From positions 1 to 64,000 of the forward strand of contig NZ_RCTZ02000013.1 of assembly GCF_003667315.2 (NCBI RefSeq): a stretch of DNA of 64,000 nucleotides, in the 5' to 3' direction. The position numbers were made by a program, and so were the translations under genes. Source of the DNA: Tropicibacter alexandrii. Lineage in GTDB: Bacteria > Pseudomonadota > Alphaproteobacteria > Rhodobacterales > Rhodobacteraceae. The notes beneath the pieces were generated by a model. The model was not told where the DNA came from, searched no databases, and saw only the letters and a list, made by a program, of their open reading frames with translations. Below, in pieces: positions 1 to 8,214 of this stretch (position 1 is its first letter; every line of letters begins with the position of its first letter).

Positions 1-158
1 CTCCAATCCTGTCAGCAACAGGGGAAGTGTGACACTTCTGATTTGCAGATGTGGGACACTTTAACTTTGCGGCTACAACCGTTTGTCTTGTAATCCTGAT
101 TATGTTGCTTACGACTCCTTTTGGTACGCCCTTCATAATATATCAGAAATAGCTGCCT
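1..158. other. Window edge, no gene seen
   Basis: No convincing coding frame lies in these bases downstream of the first multicopper oxidase. Two similar words ending in GACACTT, at about 29-38 and 50-61, form a short imperfect direct repeat, and the stretch is more AT-rich than its surroundings. This could be the edge of a mobile element lying to the left of the window, but nothing here proves it. Confidence 0.3.
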
Positions 159-1442
159 TCAACTGACAGTCAGCCACGTCGCCATGCCATCGGCTTGATG
201 GCTGAGCATGTGGCAATGCAGCATCCACGCGCCCGGATTGTCGAGGACGGCGGTGATGGCGCGTGTCTCTCCCGCCGCCAGCAGGGTCGAGTCGCGCAGC
301 GGACCGAGGCCTCCCGAAGTGTCCAGTTCGTGGAAATGGTGGCCGTGCAGGTGCATGACATGGGGAAAGCCGGTGCGGTTCTCGATCTCGATCCGCACGG
401 TCTGGTTGCGTTTTGCCGCGACCAAGGGGCGACGTGGCAGGCCCGAGACGTCGTTCAGCGCCCATGTTCCGGTGCCGCGATGCGCAGGTGCGCCCGCGCC
501 GCCTTGAAGCACAAGCCTTGTGGTGTGATCCGGCGTGCCGGGACGGGCCATGCGGTTTGGCGGCAGGGCTGGGATCGGCGCAGTCGAGGGGCTGCGCGTG
601 CCGGTCACGGTCAATTGCCCCAGCAGGTCGTTCGCCCTATCATAGGTGTCGCGCAGCGCCACGGGGCCGGTGACGTCGGCGATCACGTCGCAGCGTTGAC
701 CGGGGGCCAGCACCATCGGAGCCAGCGCCTGCGGCCCCTCCAACGGCATCCCGTCCAGCGCCACGATCTTGCCCGCCAGCCCGGTCACGGACAGCCGGTA
801 GATGCGGTCGATCGAGGGGTTGATGATCCGCAGGCGCAGCCGGTCGCCTTGCTGCACGCTGTCCCGCGACAGGATGGCGGCCTTGACGTTGCCCAAGCGC
901 CCCTCGGTGGCAAAACGCGCGGGATCGAAGCTGTCATCATACTGGCCGTCCGCATCCAGCAGCAGGTCGAACAGCTGCACGGTGATGTCGTGGTCGACGG
1001 CGGGCGGGTCGCGTTCCTCGACGATGAAGGCCCCGAAGAGGCCCCGGCTGACCTGTTCATAGGACAGGTAATGCGAGTGATACCAAAAGGTCCCCGCATC
1101 GGCTACGTCGAACCGGTAGTCAAAGCGTTCGCCGGGGATGACCACATCCTGTGTCAGCACGTTCACCCCGTCCATGCGGTTGGGCACGCGCAGCCCGTGC
1201 CAATGCACCAAGGCCCCGTCGTTCAGCCCATTGTCCAACCGGATCTGCGCCCTGTCGCCTTGTCTAAAACGGATCTCCGGCCCCGGAACCTGCCCGTTGA
1301 AGGCCAGCATCGGCAGGCGTCGCCCGGCAACAACCGTTTCGACCTCTTCGGGGCGCAGGGTGACGCGGCTTGGTGCCGAGAAGGCCGGTGTTGCTGCGCT
1401 TGCAGCCAATAAGGCCAAAGCCTGTCGCCTTGTCATCTGCAT
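159..1442 (-). CDS. Multicopper oxidase (Tat-exported, laccase/CueO-like), copy 1
   Basis: A periplasmic multicopper oxidase of 427 aa, probably oxidising Cu(I) or another reductant with O2. The start at 1442 is preferred over 1499 because GGAGGA lies 7 nt upstream and the protein then begins with a twin-arginine signal (TRRQALALLA). All copper motifs are visible: HWHGL near residue 80, HSH near 122, HLHGHHFH near 364 and HCHMLSHQADGM near 409, the last with the type-1 Cys, His and axial Met. It ends in the same reading style as the oxidase at 12696-14081 and is probably a paralogue. An L,D-transpeptidase gene lies 69 bp upstream on the same strand, so the two are likely co-transcribed. The natural substrate cannot be read from sequence; copper is inferred from the neighbours. 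Confidence 0.93.
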   Translation of the reverse strand: MQMTRRQALALLAASAATPAFSAPSRVTLRPEEVETVVAGRRLPMLAFNGQVPGPEIRFRQGDRAQIRLDNGLNDGALVHWHGLRVPNRMDGVNVLTQDVVIPGERFDYRFDVADAGTFWYHSHYLSYEQVSRGLFGAFIVEERDPPAVDHDITVQLFDLLLDADGQYDDSFDPARFATEGRLGNVKAAILSRDSVQQGDRLRLRIINPSIDRIYRLSVTGLAGKIVALDGMPLEGPQALAPMVLAPGQRCDVIADVTGPVALRDTYDRANDLLGQLTVTGTRSPSTAPIPALPPNRMARPGTPDHTTRLVLQGGAGAPAHRGTGTWALNDVSGLPRRPLVAAKRNQTVRIEIENRTGFPHVMHLHGHHFHELDTSGGLGPLRDSTLLAAGETRAITAVLDNPGAWMLHCHMLSHQADGMATWLTVS

Positions 1443-1511
1443 CGCGGGGTCCTCCGATTGTTCCGGCCGGGTTTTCGGATACCGTGCTCCGGGGTTCAAC
1501 CCGCGAGGGCT

Positions 1512-2093
1512 TCACGCCGTCGTCACCTTGGGGTGCAAAGTCACGCGGGCGCCGATCTCGACCCTTTCATACAGGTCCTTGACGTGCTCATTGGTCAGCC
1601 GCGCGCAGCCGTTCGAGACGGCGCTGCCGATGGTCGAGGGCGCATTGGTGCCGTGGATGCGCAGATAGGTGTCACGCCCCTGATCGTCATGCAGGTACAG
1701 CGCCCTTGCGCCGAGCGGATTGTTCGGGCCGCCCTTCATGCCGTTCTTGTATTTGGCATATTTCCCCGGATCGCGGCGGATCATCGACTGGGTCGGGCGC
1801 CACCACGGCCACTTGGCCTTGCGCGCGACAGTAAAGACGCCGGATTCGTACAGCCCCTTGCGCCCGACGCCCACGCCATACCGGATCGCCGCCCCGTCCT
1901 TCCCCATCAGATACAGGTGGAACTCGTCTGGCACCACGTGGATGTCCCCAGGCAGCCAGTCTGTGCGACCGGTCTGCACGGCCGTCGGGTTGAAGTGGTC
2001 GGGCAATGTGACCTGATGGGCGCGCGCCAGCGTCGGCGCGGCCAAGGCCATGGCCAGCCCCGTTATGATCGTGCGGCGTGTATATCCAGTCAT
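1512..2093 (-). CDS. L,D-transpeptidase (YkuD domain), copy 1
   Basis: A 193-aa exported YkuD-domain protein expected to form or edit 3-3 peptidoglycan cross-links or attach proteins to the wall. It has a signal sequence with paired arginines (YTRRTIITGLAMALAAP). The catalytic signature is intact: HGTN near residue 147 and SNGCARL with the nucleophilic Cys near 163. It precedes the multicopper oxidase at 159-1442 on the same strand. A second YkuD protein sits beside another multicopper oxidase at 16447-17019. Copper is known to inhibit L,D-transpeptidases by attacking the active-site cysteine, so a copper-tolerant spare enzyme is a reasonable but unproven role. Confidence 0.9.
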   Translation of the reverse strand: MTGYTRRTIITGLAMALAAPTLARAHQVTLPDHFNPTAVQTGRTDWLPGDIHVVPDEFHLYLMGKDGAAIRYGVGVGRKGLYESGVFTVARKAKWPWWRPTQSMIRRDPGKYAKYKNGMKGGPNNPLGARALYLHDDQGRDTYLRIHGTNAPSTIGSAVSNGCARLTNEHVKDLYERVEIGARVTLHPKVTTA

Positions 2094-2280
2094 GACATCT
2101 CCTGTTCTCGCATGCGTTTCAGCAGGCCAGCCCGCAATGCCTGCGCCCAGTCAAATGCCCGTGATCCTGCCCTGCGCAGGCGGGCCTGTTTCCCCGAAAG
2201 CACGGAATTCGCGCCATTTCGGAACCCTCCAGCGCTGGAAGGGCGTTTGCTTCACATGTGAGCCAAGCGGGAGAGGATTG
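2094..2280. promoter_or_regulatory. Divergent intergenic region with CueR-like palindrome
   Basis: This 187-bp gap separates the minus-strand transpeptidase-oxidase pair from the plus-strand DUF305 operon. At 2227-2241 it holds a near-palindrome CTCCAGCGCTGGAAG very like the copA operator. Read on the plus strand with a 19-bp spacer it gives GGAACC (2221-2226) and TTTGCT (2246-2251). The boxes are weaker than at copA, but the half-sites and spacing agree with MerR/CueR-type activation. The region could serve both directions. Confidence 0.55.
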
Positions 2281-3105
2281 ATGAAGTATTCCAGATTTTT
2301 CCTGATGATCGGCACGTCGACGCTGGTGATGTTCGTGCTGATGTATCTGAACACCTACCTTCTGGGGCACGTCTTCTTTTCGGAAACGCGGGCTTGGATG
2401 GCTGTGCTGATGGGGGCCACGATGGCCTTTGTCATGCTGTCCTTCATGCTGTCGATGTACACCAACAAGGCGCTGAACGCGGGCATCTTCGTGGGCTCCG
2501 TCGTGGTCTTTGCGCTGTCGCTCTGGCTGGTGCGCAGTCAGGTCACGGTGCAGGACCGGTCCTTCATGCGGGCGATGATCCCGCACCATTCGATTGCCAT
2601 CATGACCTCATCGCGGGCCGAGATCACCGATCCGCGCGTGGCGACACTGGCCGAGGCCATCGTCTATGCGCAGGACAAGGAAATCGCCGAGATGCGCTAT
2701 TTGATCGCCGATATCTCGGCCAATGGCGAGGCTGATCCGACCGGCGAGACCGCCGCGCCCGAGGTGGTCGACGCCCGACAGGCTCTGTCGACCGAGGTGA
2801 CCGCCACCGTCGACCCGGAATTCCTGACCGCCGACGACATCGCCAAGGCCCTGCCCGACGGCGCCACCTGCCGGTTTACCTACACCGCAACCAGCCCCGC
2901 CGTTCTGGCGGTGGACGAGGATGCCGCGGTGATGAAGATCAGCGGTGACCTCGTGCGGCTCGACCGGCAGGGTGACGGCTTTGGTGCCGACCCGCTGCGC
3001 GCCGACCTTCGCGAGGCCGACGACCTGACCGATCTGATCGTCACCGCTGGACCGGATTACTCCGCCGGGTTCCGCGGCCAATACACCTGCGAAGGAGGTC
3101 AATGA
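2281..3105 (+). CDS. DUF305-domain membrane protein
   Basis: A 274-aa protein with three hydrophobic segments within residues 5-85 followed by a periplasmic DUF305-type region. The hallmark MIPHHSIAIM lies near residues 99-108, with a second amphipathic helix ending in EIAEMRYLI. DUF305 proteins are ferritin-like four-helix proteins; some, such as cyanobacterial CopM, bind copper through Met and His. The extra C-terminal domain from about residue 180 is not recognised. The start at 2281 is chosen because GGGAGAGG lies just upstream and the protein then begins in a transmembrane helix. It opens the 2.3-8.2 kb copper operon and overlaps the next gene by 4 nt. Confidence 0.8.
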   Translation: MKYSRFFLMIGTSTLVMFVLMYLNTYLLGHVFFSETRAWMAVLMGATMAFVMLSFMLSMYTNKALNAGIFVGSVVVFALSLWLVRSQVTVQDRSFMRAMIPHHSIAIMTSSRAEITDPRVATLAEAIVYAQDKEIAEMRYLIADISANGEADPTGETAAPEVVDARQALSTEVTATVDPEFLTADDIAKALPDGATCRFTYTATSPAVLAVDEDAAVMKISGDLVRLDRQGDGFGADPLRADLREADDLTDLIVTAGPDYSAGFRGQYTCEGGQ

Positions 3106-3866
3106 TGCCCAAGGATACAACGCAAACCGCCACGCTCTACCGGATGGTCATGCCCGACCACCTCTGCCCGTTTGGGTTGAAATCCAAGGATTTGCTGGAA
3201 CGTCAGGGCTACACGGTCGATGACCACCATCTGGAAACGCGCGAGGAAACCGACGCGTTCATGAAGAAGCACGGGGTCGAAACGACGCCGCAGACCTTCA
3301 TCAACGGCGAGCGCATCGGCGGCTATGACGACCTGCGCGTGCATTTCGACCTCGACCCGCCCAAGGAGGACCAGAGCGACACCAGCTACCAGCCGGTCAT
3401 CGCAATCTTCTCCGTCGCGGCGCTGCTGGCGCTGGGGCTTTCGTGGCACCAATACAGCACGGTCCTGACGGTGCGCGCCGTGGAATGGTTCATCTCGCTG
3501 TCGATGACGATACTCGCGATCCAGAAATTGCAGGACGTCGAGAGCTTTTCGACCATGTTTCTGAACTACGACCTGCTCGCCCGCCGCTGGGTGCCCTACG
3601 GCAAGGTTTACCCGTTCGGCGAGGCGCTGGCGGGCGTCCTGATGACCGCCGGAGCCCTGACATGGCTGTCGGCCCCCGTGGCGCTGTTCATCGGCACGGT
3701 TGGCGCCGTCAGCGTGTTCAAGGCGGTCTACATCGACAAGCGCGCGCTGAAATGCGCCTGCGTCGGCGGGTCGTCCAACGTGCCGCTGGGCTTCGTGTCG
3801 CTGACCGAGAACCTGATGATGATCGCCATGGGCCTGTGGATGGGCAGCAAGGCACTGTTCGGGTGA
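3102..3866 (+). CDS. Glutaredoxin-MauE/DoxX-like membrane fusion protein
   Basis: A 254-aa two-domain protein. Residues 10-85 resemble glutaredoxin with a monothiol-type CPFG site (Cys22), the TPQTFINGERIGGYDDL segment giving the cis-Pro and glutathione-binding elements. The C-terminal part has four hydrophobic helices and a KCACVGG motif near residue 230, as in MauE/DoxX-like membrane thiol proteins. Such fusions are expected to move reducing equivalents or handle metal-thiol adducts at the membrane. The start ATG overlaps the DUF305 stop (ATGA), so translation is coupled. The exact substrate is unknown. Confidence 0.75.
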   Translation: MMPKDTTQTATLYRMVMPDHLCPFGLKSKDLLERQGYTVDDHHLETREETDAFMKKHGVETTPQTFINGERIGGYDDLRVHFDLDPPKEDQSDTSYQPVIAIFSVAALLALGLSWHQYSTVLTVRAVEWFISLSMTILAIQKLQDVESFSTMFLNYDLLARRWVPYGKVYPFGEALAGVLMTAGALTWLSAPVALFIGTVGAVSVFKAVYIDKRALKCACVGGSSNVPLGFVSLTENLMMIAMGLWMGSKALFG

Positions 3867-3974
3867 TGGTCTGAAAAATGCCTTTTTTCCCGCGCCTACA
3901 TGCTCGGCACGGAAATTTTGGCCACACGTTTTGGTGACTTGCCGGGTGTCGTTTTCTCGCTTATCGATTCACGA

Positions 3975-4310
3975 ATGTCTCACTGGATTCGCGCACTTCT
4001 GGTCAAATTTCAGGTCGTCGCCCTTTTTCTGGCGATGGCCCTGATGCCGTCCAACGCGTCCGCGATGATCCTGTGCGACGGACACGAGGCGACCATTGAG
4101 CAGGCGCACGACCACGCCAGTCAAACAACGGACCACGCGGTTGATCACGCTACGGATCATTGCGCATCGCATATTTGCGTCCTCGGCGATCTACGGTCAG
4201 CGGATGCGGAGGCGCCGCGCGCCATTCCAGTGTCGATCCGGTCCTGGGACATAGCTTCGCTTGTCATCACCGCAATTCCCGAAGGTTTGCAGCGCCCCCC
4301 ACGTGCCTGA
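3975..4310 (+). CDS. Small His-rich exported protein (DUF2946-like layout)
   Basis: A 111-aa protein with a clear signal peptide (SHWIRALLVKFQVVALFLAMALMPSNASA), then a His/Asp/Thr-rich stretch at about residues 38-65 with eight histidines and a Cys-His pair, and a tail ending GLQRPPRA. I chose ATG 3975 over 3900 because it begins at the signal peptide. Proteins of this layout sit in front of outer-membrane channel genes in copper loci; metal binding is inferred from composition only. Comparable small proteins occur at 15650-15964 and 46905-47263. Confidence 0.6.
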   Translation: MSHWIRALLVKFQVVALFLAMALMPSNASAMILCDGHEATIEQAHDHASQTTDHAVDHATDHCASHICVLGDLRSADAEAPRAIPVSIRSWDIASLVITAIPEGLQRPPRA

Positions 4311-4372
4311 TGCAGCCCCGCCGCGGCGATTCGCCTGCGGATAACTGCATCTGACACGACGAGGGACTACCA

Positions 4373-4588
4373 GTGAAACTTGCTATTGCGGCTGGATTGC
4401 CGCTGCTCGTGGGTGCCTGTGCGGCACTTCCCGAGCTTGACACCGCGCCTGGGTTGACGGCCGCGTCTGTGACGCCGCCTGCGACCATGGCGCAACCTGG
4501 ACCGAATGTGGCCTATCTTGGCTACCGGCTTCAAGAACCCGCTGACTGGCGCAGCCTGAACGATGCACAGCGGGAGGGCGGCAAATGA
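4373..4588 (+). CDS. Small lipoprotein upstream of the TolC-type channel
   Basis: A 71-aa protein with a signal and lipobox LLVGAC, so probably lipid-anchored after Cys16. The rest is Pro/Ala-rich with no recognised domain. It ends in GGK and overlaps the start of the next gene by 4 nt (4585-4588), so it is translationally coupled to the outer-membrane channel. Function unknown; a small accessory of the channel is plausible. Confidence 0.6.
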   Translation: MKLAIAAGLPLLVGACAALPELDTAPGLTAASVTPPATMAQPGPNVAYLGYRLQEPADWRSLNDAQREGGK

Positions 4589-5985
4589 AACTGCCGTTGA
4601 TGCTCGGCGCGGCGCTGCTGGTGGCAGCCTGCGCCAATCCCGCTGTAATCGAGCGCGCAAAGGCCGACCGTGCCGGTTTCGTCAGCGTCGAAGAGGGCGC
4701 CCGCAAGGCCGTCGGGGCTGTGCCCGTTTGGAACCAGTCCGCTGCCGATATCGAGGCCACGGAAAGGCGCGTGCACGCCCTGGTCCATGGCAAGACGATC
4801 AGCGCCGATACCGCAGTGCAGGTCGCGCTGATCAACAACCGCGCGCTTCAGGCCAGCTTTGCCGAGCTGGGACTGTCTTCGACGGACCTGTGGGAGGTGG
4901 CCATGGGCCCGGTGCCCACGCTCGGCGTATCCGTTTCGGGCCTGGCGGGTGACGTGACCCGCACGCTCGAGGCGACCGTGGCGGGCGCGCTTCTGGATCT
5001 TGCAACGACCAAGCCGCGTACCCAGCTGGCCGAAGTCCGCTTTCGCCAGGCGGAACTGGCGGCGCTGGCACAAACCATTGACCTTGCCGTGGAAACCCGC
5101 CGCGCCTGGATCGAAGCGGTCGGGGCCTTCGAGGCGGCCGCGCTGATCGGACAGACCCACGGCACGGCCGAGGCCGCATCGGAGCTGGCGGTGCAGTTGG
5201 GCCGGACCGGCGCCATGAACAAGGCCGACCAGGCGCGCGAACATGCCTTTACCGCAGAACTGGCGGCTGAACGCGCCGCCGCCCGGCTGGAGGCACAGCT
5301 GGCCAAGGAAAAGCTGCTGCGCCTGATGGGTCTGTGGGGGAGCGCCACCACCGTCTACGTGCCCGATGCGCTGCCCGCCCTGCCGCGCGGTCCGCGCGCG
5401 GCAGGCAACATTGAGCAGCAGGCACTGGCCAACCGCGTCGACCTGGCCGCGGGCAAGCTGGAACTGCAGGCCATCGCCTTGGATTATCGTCTGACCGGCA
5501 AGACCCGCATGGTGTCCGACGCGGCGCTGGTCGCCGGGGTCGAGCTGGAGCGCGCCAACGGCGAAACCGAGGCCACGCCCGCGCTGGCGCTGGATTTCGA
5601 AATCCCGCTGTATGACACTGGCCCGCTGGTGTCGAAACGCGGCCGCATGGCCTACCTGCAGGCGGCGAACACCCTTGCACAGCAGGCCATCGACGCGCGG
5701 TCGGACGCGCGCATGGCCTACAAGGCGGTCACGGGGCGGCACAACATCGCGCGACATTGGCGCGACCAGGTACTGCCGCTGCGCCGCCAGATCGATGAAG
5801 AGGCGCTGCTGTCCTACAACGGCATGCTGACCTCTACCTTCGAACTGATCGCCGACGCGCAGGAGGGGCTGGACTCCCGGCTGTCCGCCGCCGAGGCCAA
5901 GCGAGACTACTGGCTCGCCGAAACCGAAGCGACCGCCGCGATCTGGGGCGGATCCGTAACCCTGTCCAAAGGAGGGGAAGAATGA
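4585..5985 (+). CDS. TolC/CusC-family outer-membrane efflux lipoprotein
   Basis: A 466-aa outer-membrane factor. It begins with a lipoprotein signal (LLVAACAN) as in CusC/OprM, and carries long Ala/Leu/Glu-rich helical stretches typical of the coiled-coil barrel of TolC proteins, repeated in two halves. Family members form the outer-membrane exit of tripartite pumps. No RND pump or membrane-fusion protein is encoded in the window, so either it partners with a chromosomal pump or it works with the adjacent oxidase and cupredoxin in a different way. It overlaps both neighbours by 4 nt. Confidence 0.85.
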   Translation: MKLPLMLGAALLVAACANPAVIERAKADRAGFVSVEEGARKAVGAVPVWNQSAADIEATERRVHALVHGKTISADTAVQVALINNRALQASFAELGLSSTDLWEVAMGPVPTLGVSVSGLAGDVTRTLEATVAGALLDLATTKPRTQLAEVRFRQAELAALAQTIDLAVETRRAWIEAVGAFEAAALIGQTHGTAEAASELAVQLGRTGAMNKADQAREHAFTAELAAERAAARLEAQLAKEKLLRLMGLWGSATTVYVPDALPALPRGPRAAGNIEQQALANRVDLAAGKLELQAIALDYRLTGKTRMVSDAALVAGVELERANGETEATPALALDFEIPLYDTGPLVSKRGRMAYLQAANTLAQQAIDARSDARMAYKAVTGRHNIARHWRDQVLPLRRQIDEEALLSYNGMLTSTFELIADAQEGLDSRLSAAEAKRDYWLAETEATAAIWGGSVTLSKGGEE

Positions 5986-7349
5986 TGAACCGTCGTCAAT
6001 TGCTGGGCGCCGGGCTGACCGCCGGTGCCGGTGCCGTGCTGGCCTCGGCCGCCGCCGCGGAAACCCGTTTCCGCGACCTGCCAGAGGCCGCCTTTACCGA
6101 CATCCCCTACACGCAGGTGCCAGACCGTCCCATGACCGGACTGGATTATAACCCGGTCGTGACGCTGAACGGCTGGTCCCTGCCGTGGCGGATGAACGGC
6201 AACGTGAAGGAATTCCACCTCGTCGCCGAGCCGGTCGAGCGCATCATGGCGGATGGCATGATGGCGCGGCTGTGGGGCTATAACGGCCAATCCACCGGCC
6301 CCACCATCGAGGCGGTCGAGGGCGAGCGCGTGCGCATCTACGTGACCAACCGCTTGCCGGAACACACATCCGTGCATTGGCACGGGCTGATATTGCCTTC
6401 GGGGATGGACGGCGTCGGTGGCCTCAGCCACCCCGCGATCCCGCCGGGCAAGACCTTTGTGTATGAGTTCGACCTGACCAAGTCCGGCACCTTCATGTAC
6501 CACCCGCATGCGGATGAGATGGTGCAGATGGCCATGGGCATGATGGGCCTGTTCATCGTGCATCCGCGCGACCCGGCCTTCATGCCGGTGGATCGGGATT
6601 TTGCGTTTCTGCTGGCGGCCTACGACATCGATCCCGGCACCTACATCCCGCGCGTGGCCGAGATGACCAACTTCAACATGTGGACCTGGAACAGCCGGAT
6701 TTTCCCTGACATTGATCCCTTGGTGGTGAACAAGGGCGACCGGGTGAGGGTGCGCTGTGGTAACCTGACGATGACCAACCACCCGATCCACATGCACGGC
6801 TACGACTTCCATGTCACCTGTACAGATGGCGGCTGGGTGCCCGAAACAGCCCGCTGGCCGGAGGTCAGCATCGACATTCCCGTCGGTGCCATGCGGGCCT
6901 ATGAATTCGACGCAATCCACGAAGGTGACTGGGCGATCCATTGCCACAAGTCACACCACACGATGAACGCCATGGGCCATGAATTGCCCACGGTGATCGG
7001 TGCCGACAAGACCCGACTGACCCAGATGATGCGCCGCCATCAGCCCGGTTACATGCCGATGGGCACCGCCGGAATGGCCGACATGGGCGAGATGTCCATG
7101 GAAATCCCCGAGAACACCATCCCGATGATGGCGGGCTGGGGACCCCATGGCCCGCTGGAAATGGGTGGCATGTTCAGTGTCGTGAAGGTCCGCGAGGGCA
7201 TCGACCGCGACGATTACAGCGATCCCGGCTGGTATCAGAACCCGCCCGGAACCGAAGCCTACGAATGGACGGGCGAGCTGCCCGAACACGCAAGCAACAC
7301 CAGCCCCAAAACCGTGATCACGCCGCGCGGCGGCGTGCGGCAGGGTTGA
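5982..7349 (+). CDS. Multicopper oxidase (copper oxidase, Met-rich C-terminus), copy 2
   Basis: A 455-aa multicopper oxidase with a Tat-like leader (NRRQLLGAGLTAGAG). Copper motifs: HWHGL near residue 132, HPH near 171, HPIHMHGYDFH near 266 and HCHKSHH near 321. The type-1 segment HCHKSHHTMNAMGHE differs from the canonical HCHxxxHxxxxM of the other three copies, and a Met-rich stretch (MPMGTAGMADMGEMSME) follows, as in copper-resistance oxidases. It overlaps the channel gene by 4 nt and is followed after 26 nt by a cupredoxin. Likely role: periplasmic copper oxidation or binding. Confidence 0.88.
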   Translation: MMNRRQLLGAGLTAGAGAVLASAAAAETRFRDLPEAAFTDIPYTQVPDRPMTGLDYNPVVTLNGWSLPWRMNGNVKEFHLVAEPVERIMADGMMARLWGYNGQSTGPTIEAVEGERVRIYVTNRLPEHTSVHWHGLILPSGMDGVGGLSHPAIPPGKTFVYEFDLTKSGTFMYHPHADEMVQMAMGMMGLFIVHPRDPAFMPVDRDFAFLLAAYDIDPGTYIPRVAEMTNFNMWTWNSRIFPDIDPLVVNKGDRVRVRCGNLTMTNHPIHMHGYDFHVTCTDGGWVPETARWPEVSIDIPVGAMRAYEFDAIHEGDWAIHCHKSHHTMNAMGHELPTVIGADKTRLTQMMRRHQPGYMPMGTAGMADMGEMSMEIPENTIPMMAGWGPHGPLEMGGMFSVVKVREGIDRDDYSDPGWYQNPPGTEAYEWTGELPEHASNTSPKTVITPRGGVRQG

Positions 7350-7375
7350 TGCAAGAGCACAGGAGAAACGCGCTC

Positions 7376-7864
7376 ATGAGAACTGCACTTCTGATACTGG
7401 GGCTGGCCATGGCGCCCGCCCTGGCCCCTGTCCCGGGCTTGGCAGACGCCGGACATGGCAGCGGGCAGATGGCCGTCGGCATGCCCGCCATGCACGGCCA
7501 TGAACCCACCCGCACGATCGACGTCATCATGCGGGAGGATTACGACAAGGACGCGCCTTTCGTCTTTGAACCCTCGGCTGACATGGTCTTTGCGGCGGGT
7601 GAAACCGTCCGTCTGCACATCGTCAACATGGGCGAGGAAACCCACGAGTTCGTCATGGACACGATGGCGGAAAACGCCGAGCACAAGGTGTTGATGGCAA
7701 AGTTCCCCGAGATGGAACACGACGACCCGAACTCGGTACGACTGGATCCCGGCGAAGAGGCCGACATCCTCTGGACCTTCAACAAAGCGGGCAAGTTCGA
7801 ATTCGCCTGCCTCCTGCCCGGCCACTACGAGGGCGGCATGCACGGCGCCCTTATCGTCAACTGA
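7376..7864 (+). CDS. Cupredoxin-family periplasmic copper protein
   Basis: A 162-aa exported protein with a signal peptide over about residues 1-24, then a His/Met-rich segment (GHGSGQMAVGMPAMHGH) and a cupredoxin fold. Type-1 copper ligands are visible: His in EETHEFVMD and Cys, His and Met in FACLLPGHYEGGM. The upstream in-frame extension to 7265 is rejected because GGAG lies before ATG 7376 and the signal starts there. It probably carries electrons or copper for the oxidase encoded just upstream. Confidence 0.85.
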   Translation: MRTALLILGLAMAPALAPVPGLADAGHGSGQMAVGMPAMHGHEPTRTIDVIMREDYDKDAPFVFEPSADMVFAAGETVRLHIVNMGEETHEFVMDTMAENAEHKVLMAKFPEMEHDDPNSVRLDPGEEADILWTFNKAGKFEFACLLPGHYEGGMHGALIVN

Positions 7865-7888
7865 TCTTCAATCCACAGGAAATCCAAA

Positions 7889-8176
7889 ATGAACAAACTT
7901 CTGAAACTGTCCGCCGCCATGATCCTTGCAGCCGGGGCCGCGTTGGCTGAGGGCGACCACCCGATGTCCTCGGGGACCGTAACCAAGATCGACACCAAGT
8001 GGAACAAGGTCACAATCGATCACGGCCCGCTGGAAAATCTCGACATGCCCGCCATGAAGATGGTGTTCGATCTGTCCGATCCGACCATGCTCGACGGTTT
8101 GAGCGAGGGTGCCAGGATCACCTTCCTTGCAGAGCGGGTGAACGGTAAACTGACCGTCACCGAACTGTCGAAGTGA
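7889..8176 (+). CDS. CusF-like periplasmic copper-binding protein
   Basis: A 95-aa protein with a signal peptide cleaved near residue 20 and a small beta-barrel domain like CusF. The metal-binding strand reads LDMPAMKMVF. In E. coli CusF the corresponding strand has a Trp that stacks on Cu(I); here that position appears to be Met, which would change the site. A His in IDHGP could be the fourth ligand. It is the last gene of the 2.3-8.2 kb operon and is followed by a strong hairpin. Probably shuttles Cu(I) in the periplasm. Confidence 0.82.
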   Translation: MNKLLKLSAAMILAAGAALAEGDHPMSSGTVTKIDTKWNKVTIDHGPLENLDMPAMKMVFDLSDPTMLDGLSEGARITFLAERVNGKLTVTELSK

Positions 8177-8183
8177 AACTGCT

Positions 8184-8207
8184 GCGCGCCCCTGTTGCGG
8201 GGCGCGC
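8184..8207. terminator. Bidirectional hairpin between convergent genes
   Basis: A perfect 9-bp stem (GCGCGCCCC / GGGGCGCGC) with a 6-nt loop lies between the stop of the CusF-like gene and the end of cueR. There is no long T-run, but its position between converging operons fits a terminator for both strands. Confidence 0.65.
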
Positions 8208-8214
8208 TTGCACG

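Noticed and set aside
195-1412. Long open frame on the plus strand opposite multicopper oxidase copy 1
   Set aside because: It is antisense to a gene with all copper motifs, has no ribosome site and no recognisable domain; high GC makes such frames common.
4531-5757. Long minus-strand frame opposite the TolC-type gene
   Set aside because: Composition is rich in Arg, Gly and His as expected from reverse-strand reading; the plus strand has a lipoprotein signal and operon overlaps.
8184-8207. Hairpin considered as a regulatory RNA element of cueR
   Set aside because: It lies after the stop codons of two converging genes, so a terminator is the simpler explanation.
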